A stretch of DNA of 64,000 nucleotides from Dermanyssus gallinae (GCA_003439945.1 QVRM01005375.1:930001-994000), one strand, 5' to 3'; shown: positions 47,712-59,960, numbered from the stretch's first letter. Numbers and translations: made by a program. Notes: generated by a model from the letters alone, not told the origin.

Positions 47712-50700
47712 CTATCGGAACCTTTATCAGAACCTAAGACTGGGAAGTCCCCTGCCAAGCTCTTATAGGGGCGTCCTTTAATGATCATAAATCCTGGCCT
47801 ATCCTGGTGAGAAGATTCGCAAAATTAGTCCTCGAGGCAAAAATAACCAGCCGCACAAAATTGAGCAGCCTTAATGGCAAAACAAAGAGTGACCAGGTAG
47901 GTCATCTTGAGAAGAGAGACAGTACTGCGGCACCCTCGACAAGGAAAGGGGAAAGAAGACAATTCGATTTTAATAGGTTTACACACTATTGTGTCTTTAA
48001 TAACGACGACCTGGCATAAATCTGGCATTACTTCTGTGTGAACAGATATTAAAAGACAATCTTATTCAACCGACGTGTCCGGAACTTTTTCGGTACCAAA
48101 CCTGCATTACTATATTACTTACGCGTTTTCCATTAGCAGTTGTTTTTGCTTAGAGCGTTATGCCACCGCCAATAGTTCTTGTATATACATAAATGAACCT
48201 GTATAAAAAAATAACCTAAGATTGGACATGTATATTTTGGTTGTCAAGGAGTGTAGAAAAATACTTTGTGTTATTAAGGTTGTCAAGTATTGTCACCGCA
48301 GTCTCCCTAAACATATCTTGTGTGCGTTATTTATTAAATGTCACATTTGTTTTACATACAAATGCAGTAAAATAACATCCCTGATCGTCTTAATATAGAC
48401 GTAGAGTGATGGTTAACACTGTAAGAACAACTAGTGCAGCTTGAGCGGTAAGATGAGTTACATTTTCATTAAAGACAACATTTGCAAAGAGTTTAACAGA
48501 TCGGGCCTTCCGAGAATTTGTTTTCTGATGGTTGAGGATAGTAGTAACCTTTTGGGTATTATTAGATGTGTTAGTTATTTCCTATTTGCACCGTAGTAGA
48601 CGCAGCTGCAGCCACAGCTTTTGTACAGAATTTAATATAGACGTTAAAATCTCTAAAAAAAAGCTGCAAATTTGAATCGTATCTCGAACAAAGATTTGGG
48701 TATTAAGATACTTCTATGTATAGTTAAAAAATTCAAGCTCAGACAAGGCAGAATCGCTTGTGTACTGGACACATTATTTCCGGGAATACTAAGGCTTACA
48801 GTGCATCCGAGTCACATACACAGAGGCATATTATATTTCTAACAATACAAAGTAGGAGATAACGGAAGTGAGCATCGAAGCCCCGATAAGACAGACGCAC
48901 AAAAGAACTGCAAAAGACTAAACACACACGTTGCTAATGAGAATGGTGACCATGATCAATACTGACGTGTTTGCACCTTGCACCAGCATAGGCGCGCGTG
49001 CATTGACCTGGGCCGGCTTCTATGCCGACGACCCAACCCTATCGAGCAACAGAGATTGCGTGGTGACTGCTCGTGGAGACAGACACGCGGAAGAGGGCAT
49101 ATACGAAGCGGTGCAGATAAGAGAGTAAGGAAAGTCGCTTGAATCTCTTTGTTTTTTTACTCAAGCGACCAACTGTCAACCATGGGCCAAGCCAGGCCGC
49201 CCCCACGACTCGACGGTCACTTGGTTATTCGATCACTCCTCATTCAACAAGCTAACCAAATCTGTCTGCCTGTCTGTCCGTCTAGCTGAAATGTTAATGA
49301 CATTGAGCTCTGTGGTTGTACCAACGACGGACGACCCAGATAGCCAAAGACGAGAAACGAGACAGCACAAGGCGAGAAAATACCTAGACACAAAACAAAT
49401 CAAAAGGGGAGAACAAGTTAGAACGCCGAGCCGCAAGACGGCGGAGAGCAGACGAATGCGGGGAAACTGGGCTGAAGGCACTTCACACGAGGTGCGCGCT
49501 CGATCGATTCGACTTGTTACTAGGGCCGTTGCTGGTTAATGGTATCCGACTGAAGATCGATACCGAGATTTTAGCCATCATGTTCACTGGTGCGTCTCTA
49601 TTAGACGTCCTATGCGGCGAACGCGTGCGTGCCAGGCAACATAAAGCGCGACAAATCGAAAACTCCCGACTATTCGTTTCGAATGAACGTTTCAGTCCAG
49701 TATCGTCATTCCGATACTGAAGCATTGGTTCTGACAATCAATGCAGAACGTTAGCTAGGCGTTGGCACTCTAGAGAAAAAGCATGTTCTTACGTTATAGG
49801 TAGTGTTGCACTTATAATACACGGCAATCCCTGAGGAGCTCCATAGCTACTCGCTCAACTCGACGAAGCCTTGTTATTTGAGCGACCCATCAAGCCGTAA
49901 TATACAATCGCCAATATACAAGTCGTTGCGTGACAGACTTGTCCTCGATTACCTTTTTCGTTTTTTTTTTTCATTTACATACGTAATACGGGCATTATTT
50001 CATTTGCAGTTCACAAAAGAAGATTACCTGATTTTATTTGTCTTTTTAAAACAAACTTATATTGTTGGCTTGATGTTGAGAAATGCTTCCTTAGGCTGAC
50101 GTGGCACATTTTTATTATATTGTTGAAAAAGAGAACATTGTATACGCTCAACTGGATTTTTTGGTGCAGATGGGGCTCCTAAACTAAGAAGCAATACATA
50201 CGTTTAGGAAGCACAAGACGCTTTACGTATAATTCTAAATCCTTGACCACGAAGCAGCCGAAGATAGCGTTTAGGAGTCTGACGATGGACTTAGTTGGAC
50301 TTTGAGCTGTGATATGTAAAATCAAGATTGAGAGTGACCCGAACGCCATACCGTTTTTGTCATACTACCTAGCAACACAATCGAGGGCAGATTGTAATAC
50401 AGCATATGAGGCAGAGAGATAGATAGAGTCGTCAATATTAAGATTTACTACCATATCGAATCCCGCGATGCCCGTAATACGCTACAGGTATAGTTTATAG
50501 GTAGGGAGGAAACCCAAATGAAACTCTCTCCAAAAAATCTGTTTGTACGACACATAGCAACCGAGGCTTTCATTATATAAGCATTGCTCACACAGTCCGC
50601 TTGATCACCACTGTACGTAATCTGAATATCTAGATCACAGGCAATTTTAATTTTAGTGATCATAATAAGTGCACGTGCCAGAACTTAAAGCACAATTTTT

Positions 50701-51042
50701 AGGCGTTTGATTTGAAATGACCGACATATGTTTATTTGAGTGTACAAAGCACCAGTAGTCAACAATTTGAACTGCTTTCCCGCATGCCATAACAAAAAAG
50801 TTATATGAACCTGCTAGAAAATGTCCAAGCATTTTTAAGCGCACCGAGGGTGGTTTCTAAATGTGACCGATACGCAGAAATGCATCAAGCGTAGTCCTGT
50901 AGCGTGTGTGAGTGTGTTGAGGCGGAACAATCAATACTTCACTTACTGAATGACTTTCGTATTAATGAATCGCGTGGCGGAATTTTATTCAATGTTTGCT
51001 TTGTCCTTTGTTCGTTTTGGTTTGATCTACGACGCGAAACAG
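47712..51042. other. No gene assigned; upstream flank of transporter exon
   Basis: Mostly AT-rich. A more GC-balanced patch at 48,930-49,700 has overlapping open frames on both strands that I cannot assign. One frame (48,931-49,128) contains FYADDPTL but lacks any RT context. Nothing convincing elsewhere. Confidence 0.35.
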
Positions 51043-51076
51043 GCACCAGGCGGACACGGCCTCTAGCGACTCGGAC

Positions 51077-51146
51077 ATGTCTACCATAGTCAACATGATT
51101 ACGAGTGTCATCCGCAAGAACTTCTTCCTCGTCGCCACCGTTCTTG
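51077..51146 (+). CDS. Excitatory amino-acid transporter (SLC1 family), first recognised coding exon
   Basis: The exon encodes 23 residues from an ATG, ending IRKNFFLVATVL plus the first base of a Gly codon. This is the cytosolic N-terminus and start of transmembrane helix 1 of SLC1 Na+-coupled glutamate/aspartate transporters ('++N.LL.LTV.GV..G'). These proteins clear extracellular glutamate at synapses and glia as plasma-membrane trimers. Joining at 51,146 to 60,383 gives VLGVIAGIALGVVLRSF in perfect frame. The donor is ttg/gcaagt, a GC donor with the strong consensus of GC-AG introns. The GT at 51,151 would break the frame. The start is not certain: an acceptor-like aaacag/gcacc at 51,037-51,047 leaves the frame open to the ATG, so the exon may begin at 51,043 and continue an upstream exon. 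A TGA at 51,023-51,025 closes the frame further up. Confidence 0.82.
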
Positions 51147-51436
51147 GCAAGTACTTCGCACGCACACTGAACGCAAAACCTTTATGTGCCTTTACGTACG
51201 TACGTCAGCTGGTCCAATACAAACTACAATGCAAAACGCGATCTAGTGGTACAAAAGCGAAATCGACTAACTAGTGGTGGCAGACTGATTTGCTCGAGAC
51301 CTGTACTCTAAGAACTCATATGAGTGAACATCATTTGTGCAGCTAAAGCAGCGCTAAAAATCATGCCTTACACGTATGTGAATACTCGACATTTAACGGA
51401 ATAATCAAACTGGCTTACGCTTTTCTTAAAATTTCA

Positions 51437-51502
51437 AAAATACAGTTGATACAGTTGAATGCAATAACGAAAATACAGTTGATACAGTTGAATGCAATAA
51501 CG
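51437..51502. repeat. 33-bp tandem duplication
   Basis: A 33-base unit beginning aaaatacagttgatacag and ending aatgcaataacg occurs twice without mismatch. The unit itself contains a shorter internal repeat (atacagttg twice). Confidence 0.92.
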
Positions 51503-51533
51503 ATAGTTCCCACGGCTAGGACCCGTGTAGGTA

Positions 51534-51691
51534 GTTGAACTTTTCGGGCTGACCCTTAGCCATAATTGAAATTTAATGCGAAAAGCGTCCATGGAACTGG
51601 TGTTCGCATTGCTTCATAGACGGACCCTCATAAATACAAATGTGCAACGGTGGGGCTCGAACCCGAATGCATCCACCACGCCACCGGACTC
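51534..51691 (-). repeat. tRNA-derived SINE
   Basis: Same family as 46,069-46,235, with B box gggttcgagcccc near 51,653-51,665 and the same body. The head is shortened between A and B boxes. Near-identical flanks gacccgtgtaggta (51,520-51,533) and gacccgtgtgggta (51,692-51,705) are a 14-bp target duplication with one difference. It lies in the transporter intron, antisense to the gene. Confidence 0.85.
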
Positions 51692-53019
51692 GACCCGTGT
51701 GGGTATCTAATAGAGCATAGTAATTCCATTGAAACGTATGTTTCGGACTTCGTTTCGAACCGTCGTTTATAAAATGATTAAGTCTTAATTGTTATGTGTG
51801 TTGTTTCCATTAGTGTTGCACTATTAAATTTAAAAAGTCTAACCGAAGTATTGTACAAAATTGGTTACATTAAAAATATAGTTTATATTTTTATATACAC
51901 TGTATGAGTACTGGTTGTACTCCCGTTTTATTATACGCCCGTTGATCGGCACTACAAGAGTATAAATGTCATGGGTAGGCAGATGACATTAGCGTGCATT
52001 GTTCGATTAAAATTGAAACTTGTCTAGTGCTGTTAGAGTCAGTCGTGAATGGTTGCTTGCTGATCTAAAAAAACATAATGATAGTTTCGACGCATAAGTC
52101 ATTGCGGCAGAGTGATGCATTTTACTATCTGTATACCTATTACATGTAACCATTTGTAACATCTTATAAATGGCCAACGTATAGTACCTGTAAAGTCCAT
52201 TAGGGACACTGGCTTGTTCGTTACCCCTAAGCTCGATCAATTTTGCCAGTTCACTCAACGTCTAAATCCACCAGGTAGTCCTACCTATCGTATTTTCCGT
52301 TTTTTAGAATGTGATTTGTAAAAATCATGATGTTTATATACACGTATTCTGATCCTTAGTTCCATCAAATTTTATTGATAATGTTAAAGCAACTAACACT
52401 CATCTCGACCATTGAGATATTACGCGGGCTTACTTCCGGTGAATACGGTGGCTATGCTTCAGATCTACAATCTGAGTACGGTGGCTGTTCCTCAGACACG
52501 AACTCAACCAAACCTAAGTTCGTATGGCCTAATGAGAAGGCACAGAATTCGAATGAAACGTAAACCATCCACCGTTGAAATGCTCGCTCTTCCACGTTAT
52601 CATGTGACCTTTTTTTGATTGGGGCACCTCGCCGCCGTCAATATTGATGCCATTGGCGATGAAAACAAGCGGCGTGCGTACGTCATTATCACTAACGCTC
52701 GGCTTGCTCGCTTGTCTACCCTTCAGCCTGACTGGTACTTTTTTTACTGGATGTTTTCTTGGCTAGTTGCAGTGGGTTGCAGCCAACGAGCCCTGTGTCG
52801 TTTAGTAGTGCGTATCACAGACTCTACGTAAGCTTTAAGATGATGTAGCTCGTTCAAAATGTCACGCTTAACACGCCTGCTCGTCAAACAGAGCGCTACC
52901 ACACTATGTCGCTTAATTTCCATGGCATCTCTGGCACAGCGTAGCATAGAAGCCAAGAGGCGATCAGACTGAGTAATGAAAAGAGTCAGCTGATTCATTT
53001 GGCACACTGGGCAAAAATA

Positions 53020-53022
<3 letters not shown>

Positions 53023-53081
<59 letters not shown>

Positions 53082-53098
53082 TATATACATATATATAG
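53023..53098. repeat. (TA)n microsatellite, compound
   Basis: TA run to about 53,070, then mixed tacaca/tatatac units. Confidence 0.95.
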
Positions 53099-53621
53099 AC
53101 ATACATATAGACATATATCTTTCCAGTATTGCGACATTGTCTCTGAATGCGTTGTTAGCGTATGCGGCGCAGATACCGGGCGGCACGCAGCTTGTGCGAT
53201 TAATCGTCAGTGGTTTTGCTTTGAGTCTTCGTTTCCATACGGGTACATAGCTCGCGTGAGAACGTTGCCGCATCGCATAGCGATTTGGCTAGTAGCCTAC
53301 ATGACTAACCGAGAATGCCCAGACAGAACCAAGTTTGCCAGGGGCTTTGACACTGGGCCAGCGGAACGTATCTACTGTTTGCCATCCCTTACCCCTCCCT
53401 ACCTTATATTTAACCAAACCTTTCTGCTTTCCTGCAATGACTGAGACAAAAACTCACGGCGATATTTAACTGTAACCACACTGACGTTCTCAGAAAACGC
53501 ATATGTTACATGAGGCATTTTAACTACAATATGGTTCCAATCTTTTTTTTTCATTATCATCTTATTTATTTTACTTATATTGAGTATGCATATAACATAG
53601 ATAATTATACAGATTATACAA

Positions 53622-54671
53622 TTATATAGTCAGTTGCTCTCGGCATGTTATTTGAGAGAGGCAGTGCAGCGATCTCTTCGCAAGGGCCAGGCAGGCAGAC
53701 GCATGAAACTTCGTACACGCCAGAGAGCACAGTCGACAGATGCACTCCGTGTACTCCTCGTGGAAGCTCGTATTCGAACAGACCAGGTGATGATAGCCAT
53801 GAACTATGTATCTGGTATAGACATGGCGATTGTCACATGCAAGACCAGAGCAGAGGTGAGAGGCACTGAAAATATCCAGGTCTCCAACCTCTCGTCGGGC
53901 TTGTTCAACTTTATTTTCCCATTCTGAGATAAAGCTCTCGAATGGTACTGTACGCGGCGTCTTCAATCTCAATCGAATTATCCCAACAACCGGTGCACAG
54001 CCAGACATAAGGTACACAAAGCGGCTCCCTGCCCGCATTGACAGGCAAAGGACCCGCTTCATGTACATTGTGAAACACCTTTCAAGAAAACCAAAGTTTG
54101 CCCGAGTGAGGTGTTCCCATATTCTGTCAAGACCATACATTAGCGTTGGAACAATCTTGAGGTAGAAAAGTGCCACTGCCGTCGGGACCGACAGTCGCCG
54201 GACGTCGCCTACCTCTCCATAAAGAGAGATTAGAGCTGTGCGCACTGTTTCGACGATGTGAGCAGTGAAGGTCGTCCCAGTATAATGAAGCCAAAGCCCC
54301 AGATACCGGAAAGAGTTGACGAATTCCAAGGATTGGCCGCCGCAACGTATAACGTCTTTAGCAGCCAATCGACCTCCTCTTCTGAATTTCGTAGCCTTCG
54401 TCTTCATGGCGTTTATTTCGAGCCACCTTGAGACAAGGAACACCTCCGCCAGAGAAGTGATGCGCTTGATGGCACCCAGGTCGTGATGGGCGACCACTAT
54501 GTCATCTGCGTACATCACAACTGTGGCCTTCTGGAACTCCCGTCGAATATGATCGACAAAATCGGCAAGCAGTAGAGTGAAGGATACGCAGCTAAATGGG
54601 TCGCCTTGCGGGGTTCCCACATTTTGCCTTACCTGCAACACTTCCTTGCACCAGTAAGGTGTCCTCATCAA
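53622..54671 (-). pseudogene. LINE ORF2: RT C-half and Cys/His C-terminus
   Basis: A 349-codon open frame in another register from its upstream half. Near residues 12-24 VRQNVGTPQGDPFSC is RT box B. ATVVMYADDIVVAHH (about 45-60) is the intact YADD catalytic box. EINAMKTKATKFRRGG and FVNSFRYLGLWLHYTG follow. The C-terminus has YIVHGYHHLVC and CICRLCSLACTKFHASAC, a Cys/His cluster. RT catalytic residues are intact in each half, but the frame break prevents one protein being made. Confidence 0.82.
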
Positions 54672-55560
54672 GAAAGCTCGAAATTACGCTCGGAAGAGAG
54701 CCACCAACCCCTGCGTATCGGAATGACTTCACCAGGAGATCTCGAGGTGCTTTGTCGAAAGCTTTGACGCAGTCTATAAAGACTACATACAAATGGCCTC
54801 CGGGTTTTGCCACAGCTCTCTCTATATCTGACTGAAGCACATGGATTGCATCACGCGTTCCTCGACCTCTTCGAAAGCCGAATTGCTCCGGTGGAAGGGT
54901 CTGGTCGACAACGTACTCGATCCGTTTTATAACCAATTTACAGAAGATCTTCTTCAGCGTCCTTTCAGACGCTATACCGCGGTATAAGTTTGGGTCTCGT
55001 CTGTCATCGCCATGCTTGCCCTTAAATAAAAGAGAAAGCCTCGCTTGGCGCAAGAGCTCGAGCACCCCACGGTGGGCGAGATAGCAAGCTTGAGAAAACC
55101 ACTGTCGTGATTTCCTCTGCCCTGGTCTCTTCCACTTGACTGCACTTCTCATGGTTCTCTCTAGCAGTTCACAGCAAGTATCCACATCACAGCCCACCTC
55201 GAGGCTATCAACCTCAAGGTGACTTTCAAGTGAAAGGTCAACATGCATCGTGGCAACCAGGTGTGGATCCCTTCGCTGTCTGAACCAAATATCTGGAATA
55301 TTCGCGACTGCTGACACCGGTAGGTGCTTCCTTGCAGCCACCTCGAGAACATCGAAGCTTTTTACTTTGCCATCGACAAGGTTGTGAAACAGTAGGTCAA
55401 TGGTGCTGCTTCCGTTATGACTTATACACGTGTGGTCTTCGCGTGCATTTGCACATCTCAGACCAAAGTATTCCATCAACTGGAGCAGCACTTCTCCTTT
55501 ATCGTTAGTAGCCCCACCATCAATTCGAGCATTGAAGTCGCCACCGACGATGCTTGGCAT
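54592..55560 (-). pseudogene. LINE ORF2: endonuclease C-half and RT N-half
   Basis: A 322-codon open frame. VGGDFNARIDGG (residues about 4-16) is the APE endonuclease GDFN box. SSTIDLLFHN (about 50-60) is its terminal Asp-containing box. Around residues 175-200 'LLRQARLSLLFKGKHGDDRRDPNLYRG' spans what looks like a deletion, because the usual RT finger sequence between linker and the 'LFKGKGD..DPNLYRGI' block is missing. RT then continues with PPEQFGFRRGRGTRDAIHVL and VVFIDCVKAFDKAPRDLL (motif A with its catalytic Asp). The frame then shifts and RT continues in 53,622-54,671. Confidence 0.8.
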
Positions 55561-56143
55561 AGACAGGTCGAAACCTGATACCAGATACCAGAACTCACCG
55601 TGTCAGCGACCTCTGCCGAGTCAAGTTGTGGGAGAAGGTAGAAGACGGCTATGTTCACCCTTATAGACGAGAGGCCTACACGGAAATCGTTCCAATAATA
55701 ATAATAATACTTGGATAAGGATGCACTCAAACTGACGAAAGAACTTAGGAAGAAGCTCTTTGAGGCTACAGCGGAGCCAAGATCGACCGCGTTCCTCCGA
55801 TAGAGGGTGTCATTGGAGCTTCAGAGAGGCAACGTCAAGATGATGTTGAGTGGTCAGCGACACCCGAGCAATAACAATGATGTTATATAATTAATTTATT
55901 AGTAATTGTGATACAGGTACATAATTTATAAATAAACCCTTGTGTCAAAAAATTATTATTTTTATTATTATTATTATACTGACGCCAACAGTTATTTTAA
56001 CAACTCATCGCGCCGACAATGAAGAGGCGTTTTCTCTTGGAACGACAAGGTATTCGAAGTGACAGCCACAGCAAAGCCAGCAGCTATGTTTCATAGCAGA
56101 AGCAGCTATTCTAACGAGTTTCAAAGTCCGTGGTGTTGAGTGT

Positions 56144-57158
56144 TATGCGTTGCGGCGGCCAATCCTTGCAATTTGTCGACTCTTTCCGGTAATTGGCGCT
56201 TCGGCTTCATTATACTGGGACGACCTTCGCTGCTCACATCGTCGAGACAGTGCGCACAGTCTTAATCTCTCATTATGGAGAGGTAAGCGACGTCGGGCGA
56301 CTGTCAGTCCCGACGGCAGTGGCACTTTTCTTACCTCAAAATTGTTCCAACGCTGATGTATAGTCTTGACAGAGTATGGGAACACCTCACTCGGGCAAAC
56401 TTTGGTTTGCTTGAAAGGTGTTTTACAATGTACATGGAGCGAGTACTTTGCCTGTCAATGCGGGCAAGGAGCCGCTTTGCGTACCTAATGTCAGGCTGTG
56501 CACCGGTTGTTAAGATAATTCGAGTGAGGTTGAAGACGCCGCGTACAGTACCATTCGAGAGCTTTATCTCGGAATGGGAAAATAAAGTTGAACAGGTCCG
56601 ACGAGAGGTTGGAGACCTGGATATTTTCAGTGCCTCTCACCTGTGGTCTGGTCTTGCATGCGACAATCGCCACATCTATACCAGATACATAGTACCTGGC
56701 TATCATCACCTGCTCTGTTTAAGCACGAGTTTCCACAAGAGTACACCGAGTGCATCTGTCGACTGTGCTCTCAGGTGTATACGAAGCTTCATGTATCTGT
56801 CTGCCTGGCCCTTGCGAAGAGATCACTGCACTGCCTCTCTCGAATAACATGCCGCAAGCAGCTGACTGTATAATTGTCTTTTTATATGATACTTAATATG
56901 AGTGAAATAAATATGACCCGTAGGGGCATATACTGATACGTGACTGCTGTTTGCAAACCCTGTGTGGCTTGAGTTCTTCGCTCGAGACAGTGTTAATGAA
57001 TGCACTTGGTGCAAAGCGGTGGTAGTGCGACATGGGAAATTGCTTCCTGTGCCAAGTGCTGTCAACCGCGTTAGCGTAAAAAAATTAAAAAGGCTGTGGT
57101 GATAAACTATGGACTATCAAAAAGTCCAACATAAAAAAAATACTATGACGATGAACGC
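56144..57158 (+). mobile_element. 5'-truncated LINE copy, opposite orientation to 53.5-55.7 kb
   Basis: Plus-strand 3' part of the same LINE. After a frameshifted start an open frame at 56,356-56,847 reads VWEHLTRANFGLLERCFTMY, FESFISEWENKVEQVRREVG, YIVPGYHHLLC. The Cys/His region is CICRLCSQVYTKLHVSVC in the overlapping frame. Similarity to the minus-strand copy begins at about 56,142. A 16-base direct repeat with one difference, ccgtggtgttgagtgt, occurs at 56,128-56,143 and 57,159-57,174. It fits a target duplication and would put the 3' end at 57,158. If so, the 3' UTR is longer than in the other copy. Confidence 0.8.
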
Positions 57159-57815
57159 CCGTGGTGTTCAGTGTGCTTTCCCACGACGAGGAGTGTCTAT
57201 ATCCACGCAGGAAGGGCTTCTAAGAAGAACCTAGCAGAGTCTAGTGGAACAGAAGCGCTCCAACGGACCGCTGCCACTACTAGCAGTATCTCAGAACCGC
57301 TGCCTTCTTCGCGTTTCACTTGAAGAACCTTCTCCTCACCCCGCTGGCCAGTCGCCAGCAAATGTGGGGGCATCACTTAGTCAAAACCAGCCGCCCTTTT
57401 CTCCTCTTTTTCTGCACCGGTTACTCGCCAAAAGCTAAGATGACACGCAAGGACTGCGCAGAATTCCAAAAGGAGCGAGAACCCTCTGCGCGGGCTATTC
57501 TATCATCTGCTCAAAGAGGTCATGAAAAATAATGACGAAGCAAGCTGGACCGCGCTCCCCTTGGCCCAAAGGTCCTCCACGTCGACAAAGAAACCCAAAG
57601 GGGCCGTAGCCTGGCCAGCGAGGTCAGGTAAAAGATGGCCCTTTTTAAAGGTGTCTCTCTCACACGCGTGCAGGCCGAGGGTCGAGACAAACGTGTAAAG
57701 ACGGATAAAACCCCCACACTCAGATCGCTACTTGCAAGCTCTCCATGAATTTTAATGTGGGGAGCGTCATTAGAATCTTGTCCTTCAATGACACGAGTAC
57801 GCCCATAACGGAGCA

Positions 57816-58240
57816 TTAATGAGAGGAGGGCAAAACACATCCCACTGTCGGCTTACCAGTGGCCGGGTCGTGCTCGAGCGAGGATATCGCCAAGACACTT
57901 CACACCTTTGCACTGCGGCAGAAGGCCTCGACGGCCTCACGCCCGACCATCTAACATGTCTTCTCCCTGCCAACGGAGACCACAATGATGTTCTAGAAAC
58001 ACTCGCCAAGGTATGCGACATCATACGTTACGGGCAAATTATTGAGGCTGTGCGAGGCGTAATTTACGGCTGGTGGCTCATCGGCCGGAAGCAGAAAACC
58101 GGGGGATACCGACCCGTTGCTTTTAGCTACACTCTGTGTCGCTAAACCGTATGTCAAAACTGAACTCCTTTTCCCGAATTCGCTGAACTTTATCCAGAAC
58201 TGTTTAAATTCCCAACAAACAAACATTTTTCATCTCTAAA
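57816..58240 (+). mobile_element. RLE-type retroelement, RT N-terminal fragment (copy G, divergent)
   Basis: The open frame at 57,819-58,145 contains AEGLDGLTPDHLTCLLPANG, AKVCDIIRYGQIIEAVRGVI and IGRKQKTGGYRPVAFSYTL. They align block by block with copy D (AGLDFIRPRLLADLL; VVDILRFGQPPTDILPI; ALKNKCDFIRPTVRLL). A shifted SSEDIAKTLHTFALR at about 57,875 corresponds to NEDIFAAVRFFVRS of copy A. It is the best conserved version of this block and seems to represent another subfamily. No palm or RLE follows before the (TA)n at 58.42 kb. Confidence 0.65.
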
Positions 58241-58417
58241 AACCTAAATTAGATGTAAAATATTTGAGCGTTCGTGCAGAATTCACTGCCACTTTTCTCA
58301 GAAATATACCCACAATTCACTGCCTAGCGACAGGGAGGACCATAGCATTAATTCGACGCATAAGAGAACGCGCTTCCCGCGTGTAGTGAGACAAAGACGT
58401 ATGTAAACAATAGTTTC

Positions 58418-58418
<1 letters not shown>

Positions 58419-58467
<49 letters not shown>
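58419..58467. repeat. (TA)n microsatellite
   Basis: About 49 bases of TA. Confidence 0.95.
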
Positions 58468-58472
<5 letters not shown>

Positions 58473-59738
58473 CAACCCCTTTAGCCTTAACTGCCGCTAA
58501 CCTTGCAACGGTTGCCTCCTTACTTATTGCTCGGATTGAAGTGGCTTGGGCAGGCAAAACACGCCGTAACTGGTGACGTAGGTAACAGGGCCGAAGACGG
58601 AAATTATTGAGTATAATCTCCTCTGGTGAGAGAGACTCTATAAAAAGATAGAGGTCCAGTGAATGGTTGTATTGCGGTAGCTGTTGGCCACCGAGCCAAC
58701 GTGTTGAGAGGCTGGCTGGTTGGCTGGCTGCTGGCTGAGACAGCTGGTTCTGTGACCGTCAGCAACGACAGCGATCAGATAGATCTCGCGACGAAAATCG
58801 CAATCAGGGCAGGGATGGTGTCCCGCCGTCTGAGCCCTCGCCCCGCTGGGCGTTTTATTTCGGATACGAAACAAAGGCCAGAGAGAGAGATCACCAACTT
58901 TGATCGAGATCTAGCACGATCTCCCAGCGTGCCTGACAGCATGCATATACGGCAGGCGGCAACGACGAGGACGGCACAAAAATCATTCGGCCAAGGATAA
59001 TCTGCTGCTGGTGTCGCACGCTGGTCTAACAGTTGTGGCGACAGATTGGCGCGCGGGCCAGGTGGTCAGCCAGCATTGCGATGCAGCCAGACATTCGAAA
59101 TGAGCCGCATCAACAGATGGAAGCAGTAGTTCTTGTTATTGTTCATCTCCTTCTTTTTCGAATGTTTTGTTTTCCTTCTTTGCGACTCGCCTAGCGCGAC
59201 GTCGTTGTGTCTGCATTCAGCAAAGGCTGTGTTCACATCTATTGTATTAATACTACTACCACTACTACTACAATTATAAAAACACAACGAGCCATCGCAT
59301 CTTGTCGTTTACCCGACGATAAAGTTAAACAGCCAGCAGGCGCCAGGAGACACTGTCATGGCATGCGGACCGGTCGGTCATTCGCGAGAGACACTGACAC
59401 ACGCGCCGCCTGACTGAGCGCAGAAGTCGTATTTAACCGCTCAGAGAATCGCCTGCAATCTGGGGAGAATGAGTTCATGGCTTAATTGAGTAGTTAATAC
59501 CTAAGTAGCAATTCAGTCGACGTACAAGTAGTTCAAAACCTTTCGCTGTCCTGAGCGACTCGTCGCAAGCCCAATGGTGACACAACAGTAATGGTCATGC
59601 ATGTATCTAAGGCATATACGAATTAGTTTGTTATGTCATTATTTGACATAGACACACTTTCTTCCTGAAGATCACGTTTGTCTGTTAAGGATTTTTTCCG
59701 AACATTCTTGGGTATTTTGTTATAGGTGTTAGGTATTG

Positions 59739-59741
<3 letters not shown>

Positions 59742-59819
<78 letters not shown>

Positions 59820-59842
59820 CACGTATATATATGTATATATAT
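59742..59842. repeat. (TA)n microsatellite, compound
   Basis: About 65 bases of TA followed by interrupted gtatatatatac units. Confidence 0.95.
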
Positions 59843-59904
59843 AGGTCTGACGTTTGTTACTGCACGACACTCATTAAGAAGACAGTGGTGCTGATACTGA
59901 GAAA

Positions 59905-59960
59905 GACCAGGGTTATTCTAAGCTGAAGGTCACACGTTCACTTCGACACACTCATTATCT
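59905..59960 (+). mobile_element. RLE-type retroelement 3'-UTR stub (copy H)
   Basis: gaccagggttattctaagct...cacacgttcactt aligns with 2,206-2,262 (gaccggggttgttctaggct...cacgttcactt), the 3' end of copy A. Only about 55 bases are recognisable, right of a (TA)n run. Confidence 0.55.

Larger units (their letters stand above)
53542..55688 (-). mobile_element. 5'-truncated APE-type LINE in transporter intron
   Basis: Minus strand. It starts within the endonuclease (VGLSSIRVNIAVFYLLPQLD, frame-shifted) and carries the rest of the endonuclease, RT and C-terminal Cys/His domain. It ends with a 75-base 3' UTR, aataaataagatgataatg and a short poly(A) (T run at 53,543-53,551). The 8-base gttccaat flanks it at 53,534-53,541 and 55,689-55,696 and may be the target duplication. 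Frameshifts lie near 55,560 and 54,600-54,670. Its last roughly 730 bases are inverted relative to the related copy at 56.14 kb. Confidence 0.87.

Noticed and set aside
48931..49128. Frame containing FYADDPTL as a reverse transcriptase
   Set aside because: No other RT block is found on either side and the YADD-like string alone is weak evidence.
50448..50844. Minus-strand frames near 50.5-50.8 kb as an upstream transporter exon
   Set aside because: They lie on the wrong strand and show no SLC1-like sequence.
51147..51152. GT donor at 51,151 for the first transporter exon
   Set aside because: Joining there to 60,383 puts exon 2 out of frame; only the GC donor at 51,147 preserves the SLC1 reading frame.
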